Source: Uliginosibacterium sp.
GTDB lineage: Bacteria > Pseudomonadota > Gammaproteobacteria > Burkholderiales > Rhodocyclaceae
NCBI GenBank assembly: GCA_016718265.1
Contig: JADKDZ010000029.1
Coordinates: 186,001 to 250,000, forward strand
Reading direction: 5' to 3'
Length of the DNA: 64,000 nt
Shown: piece by piece, positions 49,211 through 56,989 of the stretch
Numbering within the stretch: the stretch's first letter is position 1
Layout of the letters: each line of letters opens with the position of its first letter
The notes under the pieces: generated by a model
The model's database searches: none
What the model was told of the DNA's origin: nothing
What the model saw: only the letters and a program-made list of their open reading frames with translations
Translations under genes and position numbers: made by a program

Positions 49211-50368
49211 TTATCCGCCAGGCCGCGCCGGGCTCAGGCTGCGTAGCCATAGCAGCCCGAGCCCGCCGGAGACCACCGAAGCGATCAATACCGCCATCTT
49301 CGAGGCATTGATCAGCTCGACCTGGCCGGCAAAGGCCAGGTTGGTGATGAAGATCGACATCGTGAAGCCGATCCCGCCCAGGCAGCCGGCGCCGACGATG
49401 TGCGCCCAACGCAGCTCGGCGGGTAGCCGGCACAGACCGATGGCGACGGCCAGAAAGCTCAGCAGCGCGATTCCCAGTGGCTTGCCCAGCACCAGGCCAG
49501 CGAGGATGCCCAGGCTGTTGGGCTGGCTCAGCCCTTGCAGCCAGCCCTCGCCGACCACGATGCCGGTGTTGGCGAGCGCAAACAGCGGCAGGATCAGGAA
49601 TGCGGCTGGCTTGTGCAGGGCATGCTCCAGCCGGTGCGAGGGTGAAGCCTCTGCTGGCCCGCGCGACGCAAACGGAATGGCAAACGCCAGCAGGACGCCG
49701 GCAATCGTGGCGTGCACGCCGGAGCGCAGCATCAGGAACCACATCAGCGCGCCGCCGAGCAGATAGGGCCACAGCGACATCAGCCGGAACACACGGTTGC
49801 AGACCAGCAACAACCCGAACACCGCCAGAGCACCCAGCAGATACCCCAGCGACAGGCCGCCCGAGTAGAACAGGGCGATCACGATGATCGCGCCCAGGTC
49901 ATCCATCACCGCCAGGGCGGTGAGGAAAATCTTGAGTGCCGGCGGGATGCGGCTGCCGAGCAAGGCCAGCGCGCCCAAGGCAAAGGCGATATCGGTCGCC
50001 ATCGGGATACCGGTGCCCGCTTGCGTGGGCGTGCCTGCGTTGAGGGCGAAGTGGATCAGCGCGGGGATGGCGATGCCCCCCAAGGCTGCAAAGATCGGCA
50101 GCAGGGCATTACGGAAATCCGCCAGCTCGCCCACGTACAGCTCGCGCTCCAGCTCCAGCCCGATCAGCAGGAAGAACACCGCCATCAGGCCATCGTTGAT
50201 CCAGTGCTCGATGCTCAGGCCGAACAGCGTGTGGTGCCAGAACCCGAGGTAGGCCGACCCCCAGGCGGAATTCGCGCAGAGAAGCGAGAGCACGGTGCAC
50301 AGGATCAGTACAACCCCGCTGGCCTTCTCGGATTCAAAGAAGTGCTGGAATGTCGTGCTCAGTTTCAT
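49211..50368 (-). CDS. nhaA: Na+/H+ antiporter NhaA
   Basis: A 385-residue protein with about twelve helices. Typical NhaA parts are INDGLMAVFFLLIGLELERE, the ion-binding pair of aspartates in ALAVMDDLGAIIVIALFY, and the C-terminal GIGFTMSIFITNLAF. It exports sodium in exchange for protons. The ATG at 50368 (MKLSTTFQHFFESEKASG) matches the family start. It is convergent with the Crp/Fnr gene. Confidence 0.94.
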   Translation of the reverse strand: MKLSTTFQHFFESEKASGVVLILCTVLSLLCANSAWGSAYLGFWHHTLFGLSIEHWINDGLMAVFFLLIGLELERELYVGELADFRNALLPIFAALGGIAIPALIHFALNAGTPTQAGTGIPMATDIAFALGALALLGSRIPPALKIFLTALAVMDDLGAIIVIALFYSGGLSLGYLLGALAVFGLLLVCNRVFRLMSLWPYLLGGALMWFLMLRSGVHATIAGVLLAFAIPFASRGPAEASPSHRLEHALHKPAAFLILPLFALANTGIVVGEGWLQGLSQPNSLGILAGLVLGKPLGIALLSFLAVAIGLCRLPAELRWAHIVGAGCLGGIGFTMSIFITNLAFAGQVELINASKMAVLIASVVSGGLGLLWLRSLSPARPGG

Positions 50369-50558
50369 ACCGATGCATCCTTGGCTTGGTCGCTGCCACC
50401 CCATTCTACCGATGCGCCGTGCACGGCGGACCGATTTGATCTGCGCCACTTCTGCTCACGGCCGAGACTTAATTGGGTGGGAAGTCTCGCTTTGCCGAGT
50501 ATCCTTCTGACTCGCAGGGTTACTCCGTCGTCAGTCCATTTGAACCGATCGCACAAAC

Positions 50559-50936
50559 ATGCTCACTCGCCTCTTACTCCGGCTCCTTCTGATCGCAGCG
50601 CTCTCCGGTGGCGCTGCGCAGGCATGGAGCATGCAGATCTTTGTCAAAACGCTGACGGGCAAGAACATAACGCTGGATGTTGAACCCACCGACACGATTC
50701 AGAACGTCAAAGGGAAAATCCAGGACAAGGAAGCTATTCCGCCCGATCAGCAGCGATTGATCTTTGCAGGCAAGCAGCTGGAAGAGAATCGGACCCTTGC
50801 CGACTACAACATCCAGAAAGAAGCCACCCTGCATCTGGTACTGAAGAAAGCGGCGACTGCGGTGCCGCCAGTGCTGGATCCCCTCGCGATGTTGCTGCTG
50901 GGTTCGGGCGTGGCTGGCGTGCGCCAGGGGCGCTAA
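50559..50936 (+). CDS. Exported ubiquitin-like protein 1
   Basis: A 125-residue protein. Residues 1-22 are a signal peptide (MLTRLLLRLLLIAALSGG, then AAQA). From Met25 the sequence is ubiquitin: MQIFVKTLTGKNITLDVEPT and onward to LHLVL. By hand it matches human ubiquitin at 61 of residues 1-71, with Lys6, 11, 27, 29, 33, 48 and 63 all kept and Ser65 changed to Ala. The LRLRGG end is missing; instead KKAATAVPPVLDPLAMLLLG and RQGR follow, a shortened version of the tail of its neighbour. Eukaryotic origin by transfer is likely. No conjugation genes are near. Both copies may be exported and surface- or periplasm-located. Confidence 0.93.
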   Translation: MLTRLLLRLLLIAALSGGAAQAWSMQIFVKTLTGKNITLDVEPTDTIQNVKGKIQDKEAIPPDQQRLIFAGKQLEENRTLADYNIQKEATLHLVLKKAATAVPPVLDPLAMLLLGSGVAGVRQGR

Positions 50937-51023
50937 GGCCAGGCGTGTGTGTGGCGGGCGTTCGCCGGGTAGTTCTCTACGCAGTTTTTCCACTTCCAGA
51001 CCATTCGAAACGATTGCTCAATC

Positions 51024-51416
51024 ATGACGACTCGACTCGTATTCCGGCTCCTTCTGATCTCAGCCTTGTTCGGGGGCGCCACGCAGGCCTGGGGGATGCA
51101 GATCTTTGTCAAAACGCTGGCGGGCAAGACCATTGCCCTCGAAGTCGAGGCCAGTGACACCATCGAGAACGTCAAAGCCAAGATTCAGGACAAAGAAGGC
51201 ATTCCCCCCGATCAGCAGCGTCTGCTATTTGCCGGCAAGGTCCTGGAAGAAGGGCGCACGCTGTCCGACTACAACATCCAGAAGGAAGCCACCCTGCATC
51301 TGGTGCTGCAGAAAGCGGCGACTGCGGTGCCGGTGCTGGATCCTGCCGCCTTGCTCGTACTGAGTGTCGGGGTGCTGCTGATCGCCCGCCGCTGCCGTTC
51401 CTCACCGCGCGTTTGA
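51024..51416 (+). CDS. Exported ubiquitin-like protein 2
   Basis: A 130-residue paralogue of the upstream gene, 87 bases behind it. The signal peptide (MTTRLVFRLLLISALFGG, ending ATQA) precedes a ubiquitin domain from Met25 (MQIFVKTLAGKTIALEVEAS). It matches human ubiquitin at 64 of residues 1-71 by hand; changes are T9A, T14A, P19A, I44L, Q49V, D52E and S65A. All seven lysines remain. The Gly-Gly end is replaced by QKAATAVPVLDPAALLVLSV, more hydrophobic residues and RRCR, the order motif-helix-basic seen in CTERM-type sorting signals. Its 5' leader resembles that of the first copy, so the pair arose by tandem duplication. Confidence 0.93.
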   Translation: MTTRLVFRLLLISALFGGATQAWGMQIFVKTLAGKTIALEVEASDTIENVKAKIQDKEGIPPDQQRLLFAGKVLEEGRTLSDYNIQKEATLHLVLQKAATAVPVLDPAALLVLSVGVLLIARRCRSSPRV

Positions 51417-51929
51417 TCCGGCGGCGGCGCGAGCCCGGCGGACCAGCCCGGAGAGCCTCGCCAGATGGCTCTTCGCAGCCATGCCTCTGGAGATCAAGGC
51501 CTGGTGCGGCGCTCCGGCATGCATTTGAGTCGCACCTTCAAGCAAGCAAGAGCTTTGTCCAGATAACGCCGGTCTGAAGCGCGTCCGTGCCTGATTGCGA
51601 AGGCGGATCCGTGTGCCGTCCCGAGCCGCCGCACCGCGTGCGTTCAAGGCCGCTTGCCCATGCACCCCGCTCGTGCATCTTTGCGCGGTTCTCTCCAGGA
51701 ATCCGTGCATCAACGCCCCTAAGTTCAAGCACTTGCAGTACTTGGCACACCGCCTGCTTTGATCAAGATCAAATTTGAGCACCACGTACGCAGTCGCAAT
51801 TGCAGCGCGTACACAAGCCGCCGGCAACGAGGTCGGGCGGTACCGGGTCAAGGGCGATCTCTGGTGTAGCTGAAGCATTCACAACCGAACGCGCACGCAC
51901 GTTCGCAGCTTTCAACAGAGGAAACTGGC
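51417..51929. other. 513-base regulatory gap before the nitrate genes
   Basis: Open frames here lack ribosome sites and recognisable products. The gap contains the Fnr/Dnr-type site at 51760-51773 and presumably the promoter and leader of the nitrate operon. No clear terminator with a T run follows the second ubiquitin-like gene. Confidence 0.6.
51760..51773. promoter_or_regulatory. Fnr/Dnr-type operator
   Basis: TTGATCAAGATCAA is a perfect match to the TTGAT-N4-ATCAA consensus bound by Fnr, Anr and Dnr regulators. It lies 156 bases before the start of the nitrite-reductase-like gene. The Crp/Fnr gene at 48510 is a candidate for the regulator. Confidence 0.75.
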
Positions 51930-53174
51930 ATGAACAAGCCCAAACTCGTCGTGGTCGGCAATGGAATGGCCGGCGTACGCACGCTGGAAGAGCTGCGAAA
52001 GATCGCGCCAGACCTGTACGACATCACGGTTATCGGTGCCGAGCCTCACCCCAATTACAACCGCATCATGCTCTCACCCGTACTCGCGGGCGAGATGACA
52101 ATCCAGGACATCATCCTGAATGACTTTGACTGGTACCGACGTAACGGTATCAGACTGATGACAGGCCAGAAGATCGTCAAGATCGACCGCGAGGCGCGCA
52201 CGGTGCAGGCCGCTGACGGCTTGGCGATCAGCTATGACCGCTTGCTGCTGGCGACCGGGTCCACGCCTTTCATCCTGCCTGTGCCGGGGAGCACGCTGCC
52301 GGGCGTGCATGCCTATCGTGATATCGCCGATGCCGATGCCATGATCGAGGCCGCGGCACGCTATCGGCATGCAGTGGTGATCGGTGGCGGACTGCTGGGG
52401 CTGGAAGCGGCCAACGGCCTTGCACAACGCGGCATGACGGTGACCGTGGTGCATCTCGGCGAATGGATCATGGAGCGCCAGCTCGACCGCCCCGCTGCAA
52501 CGATGCTGCAGCGCGCGCTGGAAGCCAAGGGCATGAAGTTCAGGCTTGCTGCCCACACCGCCGAGCTGGTGCAGGGAGAGTCCGGCCGCGTCTGCGCCGT
52601 GACGCTCAAGAGCGGTGAAGTGCTGCCGGCTGAACTGGTCGTGATGGCTGCCGGCATCCGCCCGAACACGGCGCTGGCCGAGTCTGCGGGCATTCAGTGT
52701 CAGCGTGGCATCGTGGTGAGTGACAGCTTGCAAACGAGTGACCCGGACATTTATGCGGTGGGGGAGTGCGCCAATCACCGTGGGGTGGCCTACGGCCTGG
52801 TGGCACCACTGTTCGAGCAGGCCGAGGTGCTCGCCCGGCAGCTCGCGAGTGATGGCGCCGCGGCCTATCAGGGCTCGGTGACTTCCACCAAGCTGAAAGT
52901 CACCGGGATAGACGTCTTCTCGGCCGGCAACTTCATGGGTGGCGACGGCTGCGAAGACATCGTGCTGTCCGACCCCTCAGGTGGCGTCTACAAGCGCGTC
53001 GTGATCCAGGATGACCGGATCGTTGGTGCCGTCACCTATGGTGATACCGCTGATGGCGCCTGGTACTTCCAGATGATCAAGGCGGGCGAGAAAGTTGCGG
53101 CGATTCGCCAGCACCTGCTCTTTGGCCCACCCCACGCCGCGGCAGACGGCAGCCACTGTCCCGCCACTTTGTAA
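51930..53174 (+). CDS. NAD(P)H- and FAD-dependent reductase, NirB N-domain-like
   Basis: A 414-residue protein that matches the FAD/NAD half of assimilatory nitrite reductase NirB: LVVVGNGMAGVRTLEEL at the start, PNYNRIMLSPVLAGE, the NAD site AVVIGGGLLGLEAANGLAQR and DIYAVGECANHRG. It stops before the Fe-S and sirohaem domains. In related nitrate assimilation clusters such stand-alone proteins pass electrons to the nitrate reductase NasA, here encoded by the operon's last gene. A GAGG site lies before the ATG. Confidence 0.88.
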   Translation: MNKPKLVVVGNGMAGVRTLEELRKIAPDLYDITVIGAEPHPNYNRIMLSPVLAGEMTIQDIILNDFDWYRRNGIRLMTGQKIVKIDREARTVQAADGLAISYDRLLLATGSTPFILPVPGSTLPGVHAYRDIADADAMIEAAARYRHAVVIGGGLLGLEAANGLAQRGMTVTVVHLGEWIMERQLDRPAATMLQRALEAKGMKFRLAAHTAELVQGESGRVCAVTLKSGEVLPAELVVMAAGIRPNTALAESAGIQCQRGIVVSDSLQTSDPDIYAVGECANHRGVAYGLVAPLFEQAEVLARQLASDGAAAYQGSVTSTKLKVTGIDVFSAGNFMGGDGCEDIVLSDPSGGVYKRVVIQDDRIVGAVTYGDTADGAWYFQMIKAGEKVAAIRQHLLFGPPHAAADGSHCPATL

Positions 53175-53202
53175 AACCTGTTACCCCACGAGGAGCTGCG
53201 CC

Positions 53203-53256
53203 ATGAGCGAATGGGAAACCGATTTCGGCCACGACGAAGAAGACACGCAGGCTTGA
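53203..53256 (+). CDS. Possible 17-residue peptide
   Basis: ATG at 53203 has a strong GAGGAG site eight bases upstream and encodes MSEWETDFGHDEEDTQA before a stop. It lies between the reductase and PilJ-domain genes. It may be the stump of a lost gene (for example a small electron carrier), a leader peptide, or chance. Nothing else supports it. Confidence 0.3.
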   Translation: MSEWETDFGHDEEDTQA

Positions 53257-53339
53257 TGCGCGGTGCAAGCGGGCTGAGCAGACAAGCCCACTTATCACTG
53301 GCGGCCATTTCTACCCGACAGACCATGAGGAACACAATA

Positions 53340-54164
53340 ATGAATCCCCTCCCCAATCCCGCTCGTCGACACATCCTGCTCGCATTGGCCAGCTTGCCCC
53401 TGACCGGGGTTGCGCGGGCTGCCGGACCGAAACCCGGCGAGATCGGCATGCTGGAAGCCATCAACCAGGCGGGCCGCCAGCGCATGCTGTCACAGCGCAT
53501 GGCCAAGCTGTATGCCCAGCAGGTGCGGGGTGTCCGCGCCAGCGACGCCCAAGCCCTGATGAGCAGCTCGATCAGCCTGTTCGATAGTCAGCTTGACACC
53601 CTTCGACGTCTGGCCACAAGCAGGAATGCAGGTGACATCGTTCAGACATACGATAAGTTGAGCGCTGGCTGGCGTGACTACAGGCAGGTCGTCAGCGCCC
53701 CCGCCAACCCGGACGGACTCCTGGCTATTGCCAGCTTGAACGAGCAGGTACTGGCCACCGCGCATCAGGGCACGTTGCAGCTGGAGAGGCTCAACGGAAG
53801 CTCGCTTGGCAAGCTCGTCAATCTCGCCGGTCGGCAGCGCATGCTCTCGCAGCGGATGTCGAAATTCTACTTCTTTATTGCCAACGGCATGGACAACGCG
53901 GAGGTGCGGAAAGGCCTTGAAGCGTCGCGCAGCGAATTCATCGCGGCGATGCAAACCCTCAAGCGGGCGCCTGAGAGTGCCGACCGCGTCCAGTCATGGA
54001 TCACGCTGGCAGAATCGCAGTGGGTCTTCTTTGATGAGGCGATACGCAGTGGGCGCAGCAAGCGCAGCGAACTGGACTATCTCGACAACAACGTGGCGGT
54101 GAGCTCGGAAAACATCCTGCAAGTGATGGACAAGTTAACCGAACTGTATGCGACTTCAAGCTGA
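53340..54164 (+). CDS. Exported PilJ-domain (NarX-type sensor domain) protein
   Basis: A 274-residue protein with an N-terminal signal that contains ARRHILLALASLPL, which could be a Tat signal. Two PilJ/type IV pili methyl-accepting N-domain repeats follow, each marked by a GRQRMLSQRM box (about residues 45 and 163). In NarX and NarQ this box binds nitrate. No membrane helix or signalling domain follows, so it is a stand-alone periplasmic nitrate-binding-like protein. It sits between reductase and nasA. ATG at 53340 has an AGGA site; an ATG at 53325 is the alternative. Confidence 0.82.
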   Translation: MNPLPNPARRHILLALASLPLTGVARAAGPKPGEIGMLEAINQAGRQRMLSQRMAKLYAQQVRGVRASDAQALMSSSISLFDSQLDTLRRLATSRNAGDIVQTYDKLSAGWRDYRQVVSAPANPDGLLAIASLNEQVLATAHQGTLQLERLNGSSLGKLVNLAGRQRMLSQRMSKFYFFIANGMDNAEVRKGLEASRSEFIAAMQTLKRAPESADRVQSWITLAESQWVFFDEAIRSGRSKRSELDYLDNNVAVSSENILQVMDKLTELYATSS

Positions 54165-54173
54165 GCACATTTC

Positions 54174-56903
54174 ATGATGGCAGAAACCAGGTCCACTTGT
54201 CCGTACTGCGGCGTCGGTTGCGGGGTGATCATCCAGCATGACGGCAAGCGCGTCATCGAGGTGCGCGGGGATCCAGCGCATCCGGCCAACTTTGGCCGCC
54301 TGTGCACCAAGGGTTCCACCTTGCACTTTACCGCCAGGCCGGAGGGGCGTCTGCTGTTTCCAGAAATGCGTCCTGGCAAGGCTGAGGCGCGTCAGCGCGT
54401 CGGCTGGGGCGAGGCGCTGGATACGGCCGCACAGCGGTTTGCCGATGTCATCACCCGGCACGGTCCGGATGCCGTCGGATTCTATCTCTCAGGTCAGCTG
54501 CTGACCGAGGACTACTATGTCTTCAACAAGCTGGCCAAGGGGCTGATCGGCAGCAATAACGTTGATACCAACTCGCGCCTGTGCATGAGCAGCGCGGTCG
54601 CCGCGTACAAGCAGACCCTCGGTGCGGACGCGCCACCTTGCGCGTACGAAGACTTTGATCATGCTGATTGCCTGCTGATTGCTGGCGCCAACCCTGCATT
54701 TGCCCACCCGATCGCGTTTCGTCGCATTGAGGCGGCCAAGGCTGCGCGGCCCGGGATGAAGATCATCGTCGTCGATCCGCGCCGTACCGACACCGCTGCG
54801 AGCGCGGATCTGCATCTGGCGATTCAGCCGGGTACTGATATCTGGCTCTTCAACGCCATGCTGCATGTGCTGATTGCGGAGGGCTACGTCAATCTGCCCT
54901 GGATCGAGGCGCATACAGAGGGATTCGCAGCGCTCCGGGAGGCGGTGCTCCCGATCACGCCAGGCGTGGCGGCCGAGGTATGCGGTGTCAGTCAGGATGA
55001 CATCGTCACCGCAGCTCGCTGGTGGGGCGCGGCCCAGGCGCCGCTCTCCCTGTGGTGCATGGGCTTGAACCAGAGCCATCACGGCACGCACAACGGCACC
55101 GCACTGATTGCCTTGTCATTGGCGCTAGGCAAGATCGGCCAGCCCGGCTGCGGTCCGTTCTCGTTGACCGGTCAGCCCAATGCCATGGGGGGGCGCGAAG
55201 TCGGTGGGCTCGCCAACCTGCTGTCTGCCCACCGCGATCTCGCCAATCCGGCGCACCGCGCGGAAGTGGCGGCGCTATGGGGAGTCGCGGCGGTGCCGGA
55301 GAAACCCGGTCTTGCCGCGGTGGATATGTTCGAGGCGGTGCGCAGCGGAGACATTCGCGCCCTGTGGATCGTGTGCACCAACCCGGCACACTCGATGCCG
55401 CAGCAGGCTTTGATCCGCGAGGCGCTTGAGAAGTGCGAGTTCGTGGTGCTGCAGGAAGCGTATCGCAACACCGAGACTGCACCGTATGCCGATCTGCTGT
55501 TGCCGGCGACGACCTGGGCCGAGAAAGAGGGCACGGTAACGAACTCGGAGCGCTGCATCACCCATGTAAGGCCTGCCGTGTCGCCCCCGGGCGAGACGCG
55601 CGCCGACTGGCAGATCGCCTGCGAGTTTGCGCGTGTGCTGGGGGCAAAGCTGGGGCGAGGACACCTTGCCGAGCGGATGTTTGGCTATGCGGAGGCGGAA
55701 GCCGTGTTCCTCGAGCATGCCGAGAGCACGCGGGGCCGCGATCTGGACATTACCGGGCTGAGTTACGCCACGCTGGATCTGCATGGCCCGCAGCAGTGGC
55801 CTTGCCCGGCGGGCGCAACGCGCGGGACAGCGCGGCTGTACGCCGATGGTGTTTTCCAGACTGCCACAGGCAGGGCGCGCTTTGTGGTGCCGACAGACGT
55901 GCTCACGGCCGAGCGCTGTGATGCGCAGTATCCCTTGAGCCTGACCACCGGCCGCCTGCGGGATCAATGGCACGGCATGAGCCGCACGGGCAAGCTTGCC
56001 CGGCTGTACAGCCATGTCGACGAGCCTCGTATCGAGCTCCACGCGAGCGACTTGAGCGCACGGGGCATCGCGGCGGGCGATCTGGTACGGGTAGCAAGCC
56101 AGCGCGGTGCCGTGATCCTGCGGGCGCACGCCAGCGCTGAGATTCAGCCCGGGCAGGCCTTTGTGGCCATGCATTGGGGGCGGCAGTTGCTCTCGTCGTC
56201 GGGCGCGAACGAGCTGACCCTCAACGCGGTGGACCCCGCCTCGCAACAGCCGGAGCTCAAGCATGCTGCGGTGCAGATCGAGCGTGTTGACCTGCCTTGC
56301 CAGGCCATTCTGATGCGCAGTGCCGTGTATGCCGATGCCGCCAATAGCCTGGCCATCGAGCGGGCTGCCGCGCTCGCGGCGTGGCTGCCGCGCTTTGACT
56401 ATGCCAGTGTCGCGCTCGCCGGGCGTGAGTTTGCGACTGTCGTGGTACGCATCGCCCATGCCGTGCCGATCCCGCAGGCATGGCTGGAGGAACTCGATGC
56501 CTTGATGGATCTGAACGGCGAGCATAGCCTCAGCTACGCCGATGCAGCCTGCGGCATCAGCAAGAAGGCGGTCGTTGAGGACGGGATGCTGACGGGTTTG
56601 CGCCTGACCGGCGAGACTGCGGCGAGTGGCTGGCTGAAAGAGTTGATGGTCGAGCGTGCGCCCGCCGAAGCAGTCCGCCGCTGGCTGTTTGCACCGCTGC
56701 CCAAGGCGCCGGTCGGCGGGGCCGCACGCGGGCGGATCGTGTGCAATTGTCTGAACGTGTCAGAGAACGAGATTCGTGCGGCGCTGGCGTCCGGCGCCGA
56801 TCTGCCCGGCCTGCAAGCCAGTCTCAAGTGCGGCACGTCCTGCGGCTCTTGCGTGCCGGAACTCAAGCGCCTGATTGCAGAAGGGAACCAGGCGCTCGCC
56901 TGA
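54174..56903 (+). CDS. nasA: Assimilatory-type nitrate reductase, large subunit with BFD tail
   Basis: A 909-residue molybdopterin enzyme. The N-terminal [4Fe-4S] motif is CPYCGVGCGV...CTKG. The molybdopterin domains carry NSRLCMSSAVAAYKQTLG and GQPNAMGGREVGGL. The C-terminal 60 residues form a BFD-like [2Fe-2S] domain (VCNCLNVSENEI, CGTSCGSCVPEL). The layout equals NasA of Klebsiella and many betaproteobacteria, which reduces nitrate to nitrite in the cytoplasm. It is the last gene of the cluster, nine bases after the PilJ-domain gene. Start at 54174 or the next codon. Confidence 0.92.
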   Translation: MMAETRSTCPYCGVGCGVIIQHDGKRVIEVRGDPAHPANFGRLCTKGSTLHFTARPEGRLLFPEMRPGKAEARQRVGWGEALDTAAQRFADVITRHGPDAVGFYLSGQLLTEDYYVFNKLAKGLIGSNNVDTNSRLCMSSAVAAYKQTLGADAPPCAYEDFDHADCLLIAGANPAFAHPIAFRRIEAAKAARPGMKIIVVDPRRTDTAASADLHLAIQPGTDIWLFNAMLHVLIAEGYVNLPWIEAHTEGFAALREAVLPITPGVAAEVCGVSQDDIVTAARWWGAAQAPLSLWCMGLNQSHHGTHNGTALIALSLALGKIGQPGCGPFSLTGQPNAMGGREVGGLANLLSAHRDLANPAHRAEVAALWGVAAVPEKPGLAAVDMFEAVRSGDIRALWIVCTNPAHSMPQQALIREALEKCEFVVLQEAYRNTETAPYADLLLPATTWAEKEGTVTNSERCITHVRPAVSPPGETRADWQIACEFARVLGAKLGRGHLAERMFGYAEAEAVFLEHAESTRGRDLDITGLSYATLDLHGPQQWPCPAGATRGTARLYADGVFQTATGRARFVVPTDVLTAERCDAQYPLSLTTGRLRDQWHGMSRTGKLARLYSHVDEPRIELHASDLSARGIAAGDLVRVASQRGAVILRAHASAEIQPGQAFVAMHWGRQLLSSSGANELTLNAVDPASQQPELKHAAVQIERVDLPCQAILMRSAVYADAANSLAIERAAALAAWLPRFDYASVALAGREFATVVVRIAHAVPIPQAWLEELDALMDLNGEHSLSYADAACGISKKAVVEDGMLTGLRLTGETAASGWLKELMVERAPAEAVRRWLFAPLPKAPVGGAARGRIVCNCLNVSENEIRAALASGADLPGLQASLKCGTSCGSCVPELKRLIAEGNQALA

Positions 56904-56924
56904 GCGGGACATGGCATGAAAAAA

Positions 56925-56942
56925 GGCCGCCCGAAGGCGGCC
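56925..56942 (-). terminator. Rho-independent terminator of the DegP-like gene
   Basis: GGCCGCC (56925-56931) pairs with GGCGGCC (56936-56942) around a CGAA loop. On the minus strand the stem is followed by six T. It lies 48 bases past the protease stop. Confidence 0.88.
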
Positions 56943-56989
56943 AAAGAGGAGGTGGCACCGGGGGGTGCCGGGGGTAAGACGGAGCGTGA

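Noticed and set aside
51402..51878. Minus-strand open frame of 158 codons in the gap after the ubiquitin pair
   Set aside because: No ribosome site, no motif, and it overlaps the Fnr/Dnr-type regulatory site; probably chance.
50369..51929. A complete bacterial ubiquitin conjugation operon
   Set aside because: The flanking genes are nhaA and nitrate assimilation genes. No E1-, E2-, E3- or JAB/deubiquitinase-like gene is visible in the window, and the proteins lack Gly-Gly.
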